Origin: a virus
Length of the DNA stretch: 21,763 bases
Strand: one strand, 5' to 3'
Virus record (IMG/VR): IMGVR_UViG_3300032278_000131
Coordinates: 1-21,763 of that record
Numbering within the stretch: position 1 is the first letter of the stretch; each line of letters opens with the position of its first letter. A model generated the notes under the pieces. The model searched no databases and was not told the DNA's origin. It saw nothing but the letters and a program-made list of their open reading frames with translations. This document shows, piece after piece, positions 15,807 through 21,763 of this stretch. Both the position numbers and the translations under genes were made by a program.

Positions 15807-15823
15807 GAAGGGACTTTTTTTTT
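15793..15823 (+). terminator. Rho-independent terminator after bS21
   Basis: A perfect-looking hairpin, AAAAAAGTTTCT then loop GAGA then AGGGACTTTTTT, gives up to 12 pairs with two G-T pairs and runs into a T tract (15815-15823). The TGA stop of the bS21 gene overlaps the stem and loop. It separates the internal-protein operon from the scaffold and capsid operon. Confidence 0.75.
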
Positions 15824-15832
15824 AATTTGTAT

Positions 15833-15843
15833 ATATTTATATA
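15833..15843 (+). promoter_or_regulatory. Candidate late promoter for scaffold and capsid genes
   Basis: ATATTTATATA lies just after the terminator and 107 bases before the scaffold ATG. A promoter is expected here because the terminator would cut off the upstream transcript while the two most heavily needed head proteins follow. The motif matches three other intergenic copies in this window. Confidence 0.55.
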
Positions 15844-15851
15844 AAACGAAA

Positions 15852-15885
15852 TACACTATTGTACATTCGTACTTCTTATAGTGTA
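15852..15885 (+). promoter_or_regulatory. 5' leader hairpin of the scaffold-capsid mRNA
   Basis: TACACTAT (15852-15859) pairs perfectly with ATAGTGTA (15878-15885), and the loop contains a smaller GTAC-ATTC-GTAC hairpin. If transcription starts soon after the motif at 15833-15843, this stem would stand at the very 5' end of the mRNA, where such hairpins are known to slow decay in bacteria. The role is inferred. Confidence 0.5.
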
Positions 15886-15906
15886 CCTGAATAATAATAA
15901 TAAAAT

Positions 15907-15926
15907 TATAGTTCCCAATAACTATA
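15907..15926 (+). promoter_or_regulatory. Second leader hairpin, near the scaffold ribosome-binding site
   Basis: TATAGTT (15907-15913) pairs with AACTATA (15920-15926) around the loop CCCAAT. CCAATA at 15915-15920 is also complementary to TATTGG at 15936-15941, which runs into the Shine-Dalgarno GGAG (15940-15943). A switch between the two pairings could expose or cover the start. Stem size is modest in an AT-rich region. Confidence 0.35.
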
Positions 15927-15950
15927 TTGAAATCCTATTGGAGAAATAAA

Positions 15951-17150
15951 ATGGATGACTTATTGAAAGAAGCCATCGCAGACGCAAAAGCAGTTCGTGA
16001 AACAGCTCTTGAGAATGCTAAAATGGCGCTTGAAGAAGCATTTACTCCACGTTTAAAATCAATGTTAGCACAGAAGATTCAACACGAAATCGAAGAAGAA
16101 GATGATGAAGTTTCTGATGAAGAAGCTCCTGAATTTTCAGCTGAAGATGATGAAGTTCCTGTAGAAGAACCTGCTCCTGAAATATCTGATGAAGATGAAG
16201 AAGAAGAAGTTCCTGCAGAAGTAATCGAAATCGATGGTGTAAAATATGCACCTGTAGTTTCTGAAGAAGATGAAGAAGAAGTCGAAGAAGATACTCCTCT
16301 CGAAGATGAGGGTGAAGATGTTCTTGACGTTTCAGAAGAAGAAGAAACTGATGAAGATGACGATACAGTCGATGAACTTGATCTTGAAGCTATCCTTCGT
16401 GAACTCGAAGATGAAGATGATGAAGAAGAAGTATCTGAAGAATATGAAGATGAAGGTACTGAAGATGGTCACGAAAAAGTGGCTGAGAGCTCACCAGAAG
16501 ATTCTTCTGATATCGGCGATGCCGATAACAAAGAACCTTCGGCTGATAGTTCAGATTCATCTGAAACTGGCGCACAGGGTCCTGAAGGCGAAGGTTCTGA
16601 TGAACCTGAAGGTTCAGAGAATCCTGAAGATACCAAAGTTGAATCAACTCCTGATGCAGGTACATCTGTAGAAGATGACGAACCAGCAAAAGAAGCTGAA
16701 GTTGATACTGAAGACATTGACCTTGAAGAAGTGTTGAAAGCACTTTCTGAGGAAGATGAAGAAGAAGCAGACGTGGAAGAACTTGCTACACTTCAAAAAG
16801 AGATTAAAGAGCACAGAGATGTTGTAAAATATTTACGTGCTAAACTTAACGAAGTTAATTTATTGAACGCAAAACTATTGTTCACTAACAAATTATTCCG
16901 TGCGTACGGTTTAAGTAACGAACAGAAAATGAAAGTTGTTGAAACTTTTGATAGAACTAAGAATCTTAGGGAAATTAAACTTGTTTTCTCAACACTTGCA
17001 GAATCTTTTGGTCAGATAAAATCTGCACCGATTAAAGAATCTAAAGGTTCATCTTCTAAAGCCGTTGCCTCAACTAAACCCACTAAAGAAGTAATTACTG
17101 AAGGTGATGATGTTAGAGCTAGATTCAAGAAATTAGCAAACATAATTTAA
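15951..17150 (+). CDS. 22: Prohead scaffold protein (gp22-like)
   Basis: The scaffold forms the core on which the capsid shell assembles and is then destroyed by the protease. The start is ATG 15951 (MDDLLKEAIADAK) with GGAG at 15940-15943; an in-frame ATG at 15927 lacks a good site. The protein has 399 residues against 269 in T4. The N-terminus is helical with L5-K-E7 before A8 and LEE before AF as likely cut sites. About residues 50-265 are an extremely acidic E/D-rich stretch, far longer than in T4. The C-terminus (KLLFTNKLFRAYGLSNEQKMKVVETFDR and LREIKLVFSTLAES) matches the conserved end of gp22, followed by VITE before GDD. Codon choice looks richer in C- and G-ending codons than in the small genes upstream, as expected for high expression. 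Confidence 0.9.
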   Translation: MDDLLKEAIADAKAVRETALENAKMALEEAFTPRLKSMLAQKIQHEIEEEDDEVSDEEAPEFSAEDDEVPVEEPAPEISDEDEEEEVPAEVIEIDGVKYAPVVSEEDEEEVEEDTPLEDEGEDVLDVSEEEETDEDDDTVDELDLEAILRELEDEDDEEEVSEEYEDEGTEDGHEKVAESSPEDSSDIGDADNKEPSADSSDSSETGAQGPEGEGSDEPEGSENPEDTKVESTPDAGTSVEDDEPAKEAEVDTEDIDLEEVLKALSEEDEEEADVEELATLQKEIKEHRDVVKYLRAKLNEVNLLNAKLLFTNKLFRAYGLSNEQKMKVVETFDRTKNLREIKLVFSTLAESFGQIKSAPIKESKGSSSKAVASTKPTKEVITEGDDVRARFKKLANII

Positions 17151-17175
17151 AACTTTTCTTATTGGGAGAAAAAAA

Positions 17176-18831
17176 ATGAGTAAACAAACTTCAACAATTG
17201 AAAAGTTGATGGATGGATATAATCCTCAACGTCAGTTGTTAGAACAAACCCGTAAGTTAGTTAAGAAATGGGAGCCAACAGGCCTTTTAGAAGGTATGGA
17301 AGCTGAACATCAAGTTAATGGTATGGCAGTTCTTTTAGAGAACCAAGCACGTCAGTTAATTGATGAAGCGTCCAGAACTGGTGGCCAAAATGCTGAAGAA
17401 TGGAGTGGCGTAGCCCTTCCATTAGTTCGTAGGATCTTTGGTGAATTAGCAGCACAGGAATTCGTTTCTGTTCAGCCTATGAACCTTCCTTCAGGACTGA
17501 TCTTCTATCTTGACTTCAAATACGGTACAGCCCAAACAGGAGCACACACTAACAATGCAGATGTATATGGTAATACATCAGGTTCAAACACCGATGCAAC
17601 TGGTGGACTCTATGGTGCTGGTAAATTTGGATATTCTATCAACGATACAACTTCTGATACATTGACTATTGCGGCCGCAGTTGCAGATAATGCATTTACA
17701 ACTGCTTCAGTTGCTTGGGTTGATGTTGATTTCGAACCTGATCTTTCAAGCTCAGTATCTACCGGTCATATGGCAGATAATGGTCTTGTTAAGATTACAG
17801 TTGATGGAACAAATGACTTAGTGACTCACGATCCTGATGGTGTAAGAGCTTTCTCTATTAGTGGTTCTGGAATAGATGCCTATTATCCAGCATACACTAC
17901 AAGAAGTGCTTCAAGTACAGATGTATCATTCATCTGCTTGAAATCACAAGCTGCTGTACCAACAGGTATTGTTGTGAAGTATCACAAAGTTGCTACTACA
18001 GATTATTCCCGTACAGATTTTGAAGCTACGACAGCTCAAATTGATCTAAACCCTGAAACCGATATCGACATTCCTGAATTAGATATTGCGTTAAAGAGTA
18101 TTCCGATCATCGCGAAAACTCGTAAGTTGAAAGCTGTATGGACACCTGAGTTGGCACAAGACCTTAACGCTTATCATAGTGTTGATGCAGAAGCTGAATT
18201 GACAGCTTTGTTAAGTGAATACATTTCTATGGAAATCGATTTAGAAATCCTTGATATGTTGTTCGCTGGGGCATCAGCTAAGAAAGAGAATTGGTCAGCA
18301 CGTGTTGGCTATGAATATAATTCGGCAACTTCGTTGTTCGAAGAATCTTCAGGTAGTTCCAATGCATACACAAAAGGTGCATGGTTCCAGACTCTTGGAA
18401 ACAAAATACAATCAGTAAGTAACGCTATTCATCAGAAAACTCTACGTGGTGGTGCTAATTTTATGGTGGTTTCACCTGAAACAGCAACAATCATAGAGAG
18501 TATTCCTGGATACGCAGCTGATACAGCTGGTGAAGGTACTGAGAAGTCCTTTGCTATGGGTGTACAAAAAGTTGGACAGTTAAATAACAGATATACGGTT
18601 TACAAAAACCCATATATGTTAGAGAATAAAATCCTTATCGGTTTCCGCGGAAGTAACTTCCTCGAAACAGGTGCGGTTTATGCTCCATATGTTCCTTTGA
18701 TAATGACACCTCTTGTTTACGATCCTAAGAACTTTACTCCACGTAAAGGTGTGATGACACGTTACGCGAAGAAAATGGTTCGTCCAGAATTTTATGGACA
18801 GGTCATCGTAGCAGATGTGAACTATGTCTAA
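17176..18831 (+). CDS. 23: Major capsid protein (gp23-like)
   Basis: This HK97-fold protein builds the head shell. It is 551 residues (T4 gp23: 521). The N-terminal delta domain (1-64) ends QLIDE before ASRTGG: L61-I-D-E64 with A65 next, almost exactly where T4 gp23 is cut (after residue 65). After it, WSGVALPLVRRIFGELAAQEFVSVQPMNLPSGLIFYLDFKYG is the typical gp23 start of the mature protein. KTRKLKAVWTPELAQDLNAYHSVDAEAELTALLSEYISMEIDLEIL and the end (YDPKNFTPRKGVMTRYAKKMVRPEFYG) are also family hallmarks. GGGAG at 17164-17168 is a strong Shine-Dalgarno in a context much like that of the scaffold gene. A terminator follows. No gp24-like vertex gene is present in the window. Confidence 0.97.
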   Translation: MSKQTSTIEKLMDGYNPQRQLLEQTRKLVKKWEPTGLLEGMEAEHQVNGMAVLLENQARQLIDEASRTGGQNAEEWSGVALPLVRRIFGELAAQEFVSVQPMNLPSGLIFYLDFKYGTAQTGAHTNNADVYGNTSGSNTDATGGLYGAGKFGYSINDTTSDTLTIAAAVADNAFTTASVAWVDVDFEPDLSSSVSTGHMADNGLVKITVDGTNDLVTHDPDGVRAFSISGSGIDAYYPAYTTRSASSTDVSFICLKSQAAVPTGIVVKYHKVATTDYSRTDFEATTAQIDLNPETDIDIPELDIALKSIPIIAKTRKLKAVWTPELAQDLNAYHSVDAEAELTALLSEYISMEIDLEILDMLFAGASAKKENWSARVGYEYNSATSLFEESSGSSNAYTKGAWFQTLGNKIQSVSNAIHQKTLRGGANFMVVSPETATIIESIPGYAADTAGEGTEKSFAMGVQKVGQLNNRYTVYKNPYMLENKILIGFRGSNFLETGAVYAPYVPLIMTPLVYDPKNFTPRKGVMTRYAKKMVRPEFYGQVIVADVNYV

Positions 18832-18847
18832 TTGACTTAGTATCATT

Positions 18848-18865
18848 GAGGTGATTTATCATCTC
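18848..18865 (+). other. Hairpin downstream of the capsid gene
   Basis: GAGGTGA and TCATCTC pair (seven pairs, one G-T) around the loop TTTA, 16 bases after the capsid stop. It has no T tract and may protect the 3' end of the mRNA together with the terminator just downstream. Confidence 0.4.
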
Positions 18866-18871
18866 GAATTT

Positions 18872-18902
18872 AAAAGGGGAGTCTTTTTGATTCCCCTTTT
18901 TT
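18872..18902 (+). terminator. Strong rho-independent terminator after the capsid gene
   Basis: AAAAGGGGAGTC pairs with GATTCCCCTTTT (12 pairs, one G-T) around TTTTT, and the transcript then continues in TT. It ends the scaffold-capsid operon. Confidence 0.88.
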
Positions 18903-18911
18903 GTTGCGATG

Positions 18912-18922
18912 ATATTTATTTA
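18912..18922 (+). promoter_or_regulatory. Candidate late promoter for the neck genes
   Basis: ATATTTATTTA follows the terminator directly and lies 38 bases before the ATG of the gp13-like gene, the same terminator-then-motif layout as before the scaffold gene. Confidence 0.5.
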
Positions 18923-18960
18923 CAGATAAAACTAATTAATTCTAATATTAGGAGATAAAT

Positions 18961-20115
18961 ATGGCGGCAGCAATCTGGCCAGGTAGTTCAAGTTTTACTT
19001 CAGGAGATACTCCTTGGGGTTTATATGATACAGATAATGAATTTACTTCTTCGGCTAATAAATTTGCTACTTGGGCAGCAAAAAGACTTGGTTATCCAAT
19101 AACAGCGGTAGAACTTCAAGATACTCAATTTTTTACTTGTTTTGAAGAATCTGTAACGGAATATTCTGCTCAAGTCAACCAATTTAATATAAAAGACAAT
19201 TTATTGAGTTTAAAAGGACAATCTACAGGATCGAGTTTTACTCATAAGAGATTGGCTAATACTATGGGTGAACAGATATTTCTATCAGAAACTTATGGTA
19301 GTGAAGCTCAAGTTGGTGGTTCAATAGAAACTTATAAAAATAAAATAACACTTAGAAGTGGTTCACAAGAGTATGATTTAAATACATTAGTAGCAGATAA
19401 AAGTGCTAGTGGGGCAATGGAAGTAAAACGAGTATTTTATGAAGCAGATCCTGCAATAACAAGATATTTCGACCCTTACGCTGGTACAGGACAACAAACT
19501 AACAATATGTTAGATGCATTTGGATTTGGTGGTTCATCACCAGCAATATCATTTACCTTAATGCCAGTATACGCTGATTTACTTAGAGTACAGGCAATAG
19601 AATTTAACGATCAGATTAGAAAATCTTCATATTCTTTTGAGTTAGTTAATAATAAATTAAGAATTTTTCCACCCTGGACAGGTAAAAATACAGGTAGTTT
19701 ATACGTAGAGTGGGTAAAGGCATCAGATAGAGATAGTGCAACGAGAACTCGTTATAGTGGGTCTAATGATTTAGTTTCTGATATTTCAAATGCTCCTTTT
19801 GATAATATGCAATATCAGTATATTAATGATGTGGGTAAACAATGGATTAGAAAATATGGATTAGCTTTATCAAAAGAATTATTAGGTATGGTTCGGAGTA
19901 AATATGGGACTATTCCTATACCTAATTCAGAAGTTTCATTAGATGGAGATACTTTAAGAGCGGAAGCGTCAGCAGAAAAGGAAACTTTAATAGAACAACT
20001 TAGAGAAATGTTAGACCAAACAAGTCAAAAATCTCTCTTAGAGGCAGATAGAGACGCTTCAGATTTCTTACAGGAGAAGTTGAAAAAAGTTCCATACCCA
20101 ATTTACATAGGATAA
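18961..20115 (+). CDS. 13: Neck protein (gp13-like)
   Basis: This is probably the neck or head-completion protein that joins the portal after packaging. It is 384 residues (T4 gp13: 309). Features in line with the family are the N-terminal helical part with FATWAAKRLGYPITAVELQDTQFFTCFEESVTEYSAQVNQ, a beta-rich middle (NKITLRSGSQEYDLN, VKRVFYEADPAITRYFD), LMPVYADLLRVQAIEFNDQIRKSSYSFELVNNKLRIFP, and a C-terminal helical domain (YGLALSKELLGMVRSKYGTIPIPNSEVSLDGDTLRAEASAEKETLIEQL). Its place before gp14- and gp15-like genes supports the call. GGAG at 18951-18954 sets the start. The assignment is from pattern and order, with no alignment available. Confidence 0.72.
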   Translation: MAAAIWPGSSSFTSGDTPWGLYDTDNEFTSSANKFATWAAKRLGYPITAVELQDTQFFTCFEESVTEYSAQVNQFNIKDNLLSLKGQSTGSSFTHKRLANTMGEQIFLSETYGSEAQVGGSIETYKNKITLRSGSQEYDLNTLVADKSASGAMEVKRVFYEADPAITRYFDPYAGTGQQTNNMLDAFGFGGSSPAISFTLMPVYADLLRVQAIEFNDQIRKSSYSFELVNNKLRIFPPWTGKNTGSLYVEWVKASDRDSATRTRYSGSNDLVSDISNAPFDNMQYQYINDVGKQWIRKYGLALSKELLGMVRSKYGTIPIPNSEVSLDGDTLRAEASAEKETLIEQLREMLDQTSQKSLLEADRDASDFLQEKLKKVPYPIYIG

Positions 20116-20119
20116 ACAA

Positions 20120-20608
20120 ATGGCAAGTAGATTTTGGCCAACAAGAGATACAGATTTAGCAAAACGATTTAATGATGAACTTGTAGGTAATTTGTATCAA
20201 AGTGAAGATGGCATTATAGGACAAAATGTAATCATATATAGGGTTGCAGTTTATGATACTAAAACAAATATGTATGGTGAAGCAGGAGAATCTGGTAAAG
20301 TATATAAGGCAGGAGTAAAATTATCTTGTATTATAGAGGCAGGTGATTTTGATTGGAATACCGATGAGTTCGGGCCCGATACAAGACAAGACGTTAGTTT
20401 TCATTTCCAAAGAGATATGTTGATTCAGGTTAATTTTAGACCTGATATTGGTGATTTTATAAGTTGGAATAGCGGATATTTTGAAGTTAATGGAACTAAT
20501 GAGAATCAACTTATTACTGGAGATTCAGATAAAAATTGGACTATTAGTTGTACAGCACACTTATCGAGAATTAATTCACTTAATATTGAAAGAACAAGGG
20601 CATTTTAA
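20120..20608 (+). CDS. 14: Neck protein (gp14-like)
   Basis: The 162-residue protein is shorter than T4 gp14 (256). It starts MASRFWPTRDTDLAKRFNDELVGNLYQ. It then has a mixed beta part with IIYRVAVYDTKTNMYGEA, where T4 gp14 has YYIPREYVSPDLIFGED. Further on, MLIQVNFRPDIGDFISWNSGYFEVNG corresponds to the [23 protein letters not shown] region of gp14. This similarity was read by eye. The position between gp13- and gp15-like genes is as in T4. The missing length is mostly at the C-terminus. AGGA at 20109-20112 is the ribosome-binding site, and the stop overlaps the next ATG as TAATG. Confidence 0.68.
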   Translation: MASRFWPTRDTDLAKRFNDELVGNLYQSEDGIIGQNVIIYRVAVYDTKTNMYGEAGESGKVYKAGVKLSCIIEAGDFDWNTDEFGPDTRQDVSFHFQRDMLIQVNFRPDIGDFISWNSGYFEVNGTNENQLITGDSDKNWTISCTAHLSRINSLNIERTRAF

Positions 20609-21763
20609 TGGCAAGAACTAAACCATTATCACGTAGAGCAAGACGAGATTTAAATTCAATTGCAATACGAGAAGATTTTAATAGAGCTAGAGAATACCGT
20701 AGAGATAAAGATGACCAAAAGAATATTTCGGTTTCTCTTATGGACATGGATAGTGCTATAATGTACTATTTTAATGAAGTTATAAAACCATCTGTAAAAG
20801 AAAATAAAGAAACAGTACAAGTACCTGTAATGTATGCATCACCTGAACGATGGGTTAGTATACAGAAACAAGGGTTTATGAGAGATAAGAGACAACAACT
20901 TATCGTACCTGCAATAGTATTTAAAAGAACAAGTATTGAGAAAAATGAAAATATACCCGTAGATAAATTAGATGCTAATAAACCTAATCAAATGATGACA
21001 TTTCAACAAAAATATTCTCAAAGTAATCGTTACGATCAATTTTCAAGAACGGTTGGGGTTACACCGAATAAAGAATATTATAATGTAGTTGTACCAGATT
21101 ATGTTATATTAAATTATGAATTTACAATTTGGACAAGTTATATTGAACAAATGAATAAATTAGTTGAAAAAATTAATTATACGGATGGTGCCTATTGGGG
21201 TGAACCAGGTAAGATGAGATTTAGAACTAAAATTGAGAGTTTTACAGATGCAAGTGAAATGGATGCACAAGAAAGATTGATTAAAACTACTTTTGGAGTT
21301 CAAATGTTAGGTTATATTATACCTGAAGAATTCAATAGTATGATAACTACTCAAAAACAACTCACACCTAAAAAACTTGTTTTCAATATGGATGTAGAGA
21401 AAGAACGGAAAGATTTAGTTGATGTTCCAGCCCCAGGTCAAACCGTCGGTATAGAGGCACCAAAAGATATTTTTTCTATATCAGTAGGTTTTCCATTCAC
21501 TATGAATGCAGGAACTGGAGTTTCATTATCTAATGATGGTGCATCATTTGATGGTAGTACTGCAATAACTCAAACGGTATCAATAGGACAGGCAGTTGCA
21601 ACTACAGACAATGTAACTTTTGCACAAGTATCAGCAAGTTCACTTGTATTTGGTAATCCAACTACATTTTCATATCAAGGAATTAGTGGTAGTATTGCTA
21701 TAACTGGTTCATTAACAACAAGTGGAGATTTAACCGTACAAGGTGATGCTACCGTGGCAGGTA
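20608..21763 (+). CDS. 15: gp15-like tail completion protein with fibre-like extension, partial
   Basis: The reading frame is open to the window edge (385 residues seen, no stop), so the gene is incomplete at its 3' end. Residues 70-242 show the layout of T4 gp15, the ring that caps the tail sheath and tube: VPVMYASPERW at 72-82 (T4: VPITYASKEHF), DYVILNYEFTIWTSYIEQMNKLVEKI at 164-189 (T4: IKMIYELSIFTRYEDDMFQIVEQI), and LIKTTFGVQMLGYIIPEEF at 224-242 (T4: IEWSLTFEVNGWMYPP). After about 290 the sequence changes to serine-, threonine- and glycine-rich repeats (VATTDNVTFAQVSASS, SGSIAITGSLTTSGDLTVQG) like those in phage fibres. T4 gp15 has no such extension. The N-terminal 40 residues are very basic. 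Confidence 0.72.
   Translation, partial: MARTKPLSRRARRDLNSIAIREDFNRAREYRRDKDDQKNISVSLMDMDSAIMYYFNEVIKPSVKENKETVQVPVMYASPERWVSIQKQGFMRDKRQQLIVPAIVFKRTSIEKNENIPVDKLDANKPNQMMTFQQKYSQSNRYDQFSRTVGVTPNKEYYNVVVPDYVILNYEFTIWTSYIEQMNKLVEKINYTDGAYWGEPGKMRFRTKIESFTDASEMDAQERLIKTTFGVQMLGYIIPEEFNSMITTQKQLTPKKLVFNMDVEKERKDLVDVPAPGQTVGIEAPKDIFSISVGFPFTMNAGTGVSLSNDGASFDGSTAITQTVSIGQAVATTDNVTFAQVSASSLVFGNPTTFSYQGISGSIAITGSLTTSGDLTVQGDATVAG

Noticed and set aside
15927-15950. Earlier start for the scaffold gene (ATG 15927)
   Set aside because: No ribosome-binding site precedes it, and it lies beside the second leader hairpin; ATG 15951 has GGAG at good spacing and gives the expected N-terminus.
16042-16743. 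Open frames on both strands in the acidic part of the scaffold gene
   Set aside because: They arise from the repetitive GAA/GAT codons; the products are M/K- or L/H/Q-rich shadows of the acidic tract.
3845-18831. Introns, inteins or homing endonucleases in genes 17, 20 or 23
   Set aside because: All three genes read through with their family motifs in order and at normal spacing.
7291-18922. The intergenic motif read as minus-strand TATAAATA late promoters
   Set aside because: The complement does contain TATAAATA in some copies, but no minus-strand gene exists and the motif always precedes + strand genes, twice after terminators.
1-21763. tRNA genes, IS elements, attachment sites
   Set aside because: No cloverleaf with a TTCRA-type loop, no transposase and no matching terminal repeats were seen; genes fill nearly the whole window.

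Overview
The window reads as late-gene DNA of a T4-superfamily contractile-tailed phage (Caudoviricetes; a marine or 'far-T4'-like lineage rather than a close T4 relative). It is AT-rich, every supported gene is on the + strand, and gene spacing is very tight. The recognisable head and neck genes run in T4-like order: large terminase (17), portal (20), two genes in the 67/68 position, prohead protease (21), scaffold (22), major capsid protein (23), then neck and tail-completion genes 13, 14 and 15. The host cannot be fixed. The signal peptide ending in LVFSQ and the style of the phage-encoded ribosomal protein S21 give only a weak hint of a marine Bacteroidota- or Marinimicrobia-like host.

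Layout. (1) 4-2337: a fused nucleotidyltransferase plus ligase-like protein. (2) 2346-3845: four small genes: a zinc-ribbon protein, an unknown, and two membrane/coiled-coil proteins that could act in lysis. (3) 3845-9232: terminase, portal, two core-protein candidates and the prohead protease. (4) 9234-12635: an 1133-residue protein, starting on TTG two bases after the protease gene, divided by eight near-identical ESVNE motifs that resemble prohead-protease cleavage sites. (5) 12632-15580: six small genes, most with a short MIKLKxLIxE-type N-terminus that resembles the capsid-targeting leader of T4 internal head proteins. (6) 15603-15806: ribosomal protein bS21, then a terminator. (7) 15833-18902: promoter-like motif, structured leader, scaffold, major capsid protein and a strong terminator. 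(8) 18912 to the end: promoter-like motif, then gp13-, gp14- and gp15-like genes; the last runs off the window and carries a fibre-like C-terminal extension.

How it fits together. The portal, scaffold, core proteins and capsid protein build the prohead. The gp21-like protease then cuts after (L/I/V)-x-E. Such sites are present in gp22, gp23, both core candidates and gp21 itself. They also occur at the leader ends of the small cassette genes and between the blocks of the large protein. The most interesting reading is that the protease matures an unusually large set of internal head proteins, part of it encoded as a self-separating polyprotein that could be packaged and injected. This is inference from sequence motifs; no cleavage has been shown.

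Regulation. A recurring ATATTTAT(A/T) element sits in the four larger intergenic gaps and is a candidate late-promoter element. Genes expected to be highly expressed have clear Shine-Dalgarno sequences; many others begin at TAATG or ATGA overlaps, which suggests translational coupling. No tRNA, CRISPR array, IS element, intron or homing endonuclease was seen, and no gap without a gene exceeds about 145 bases.
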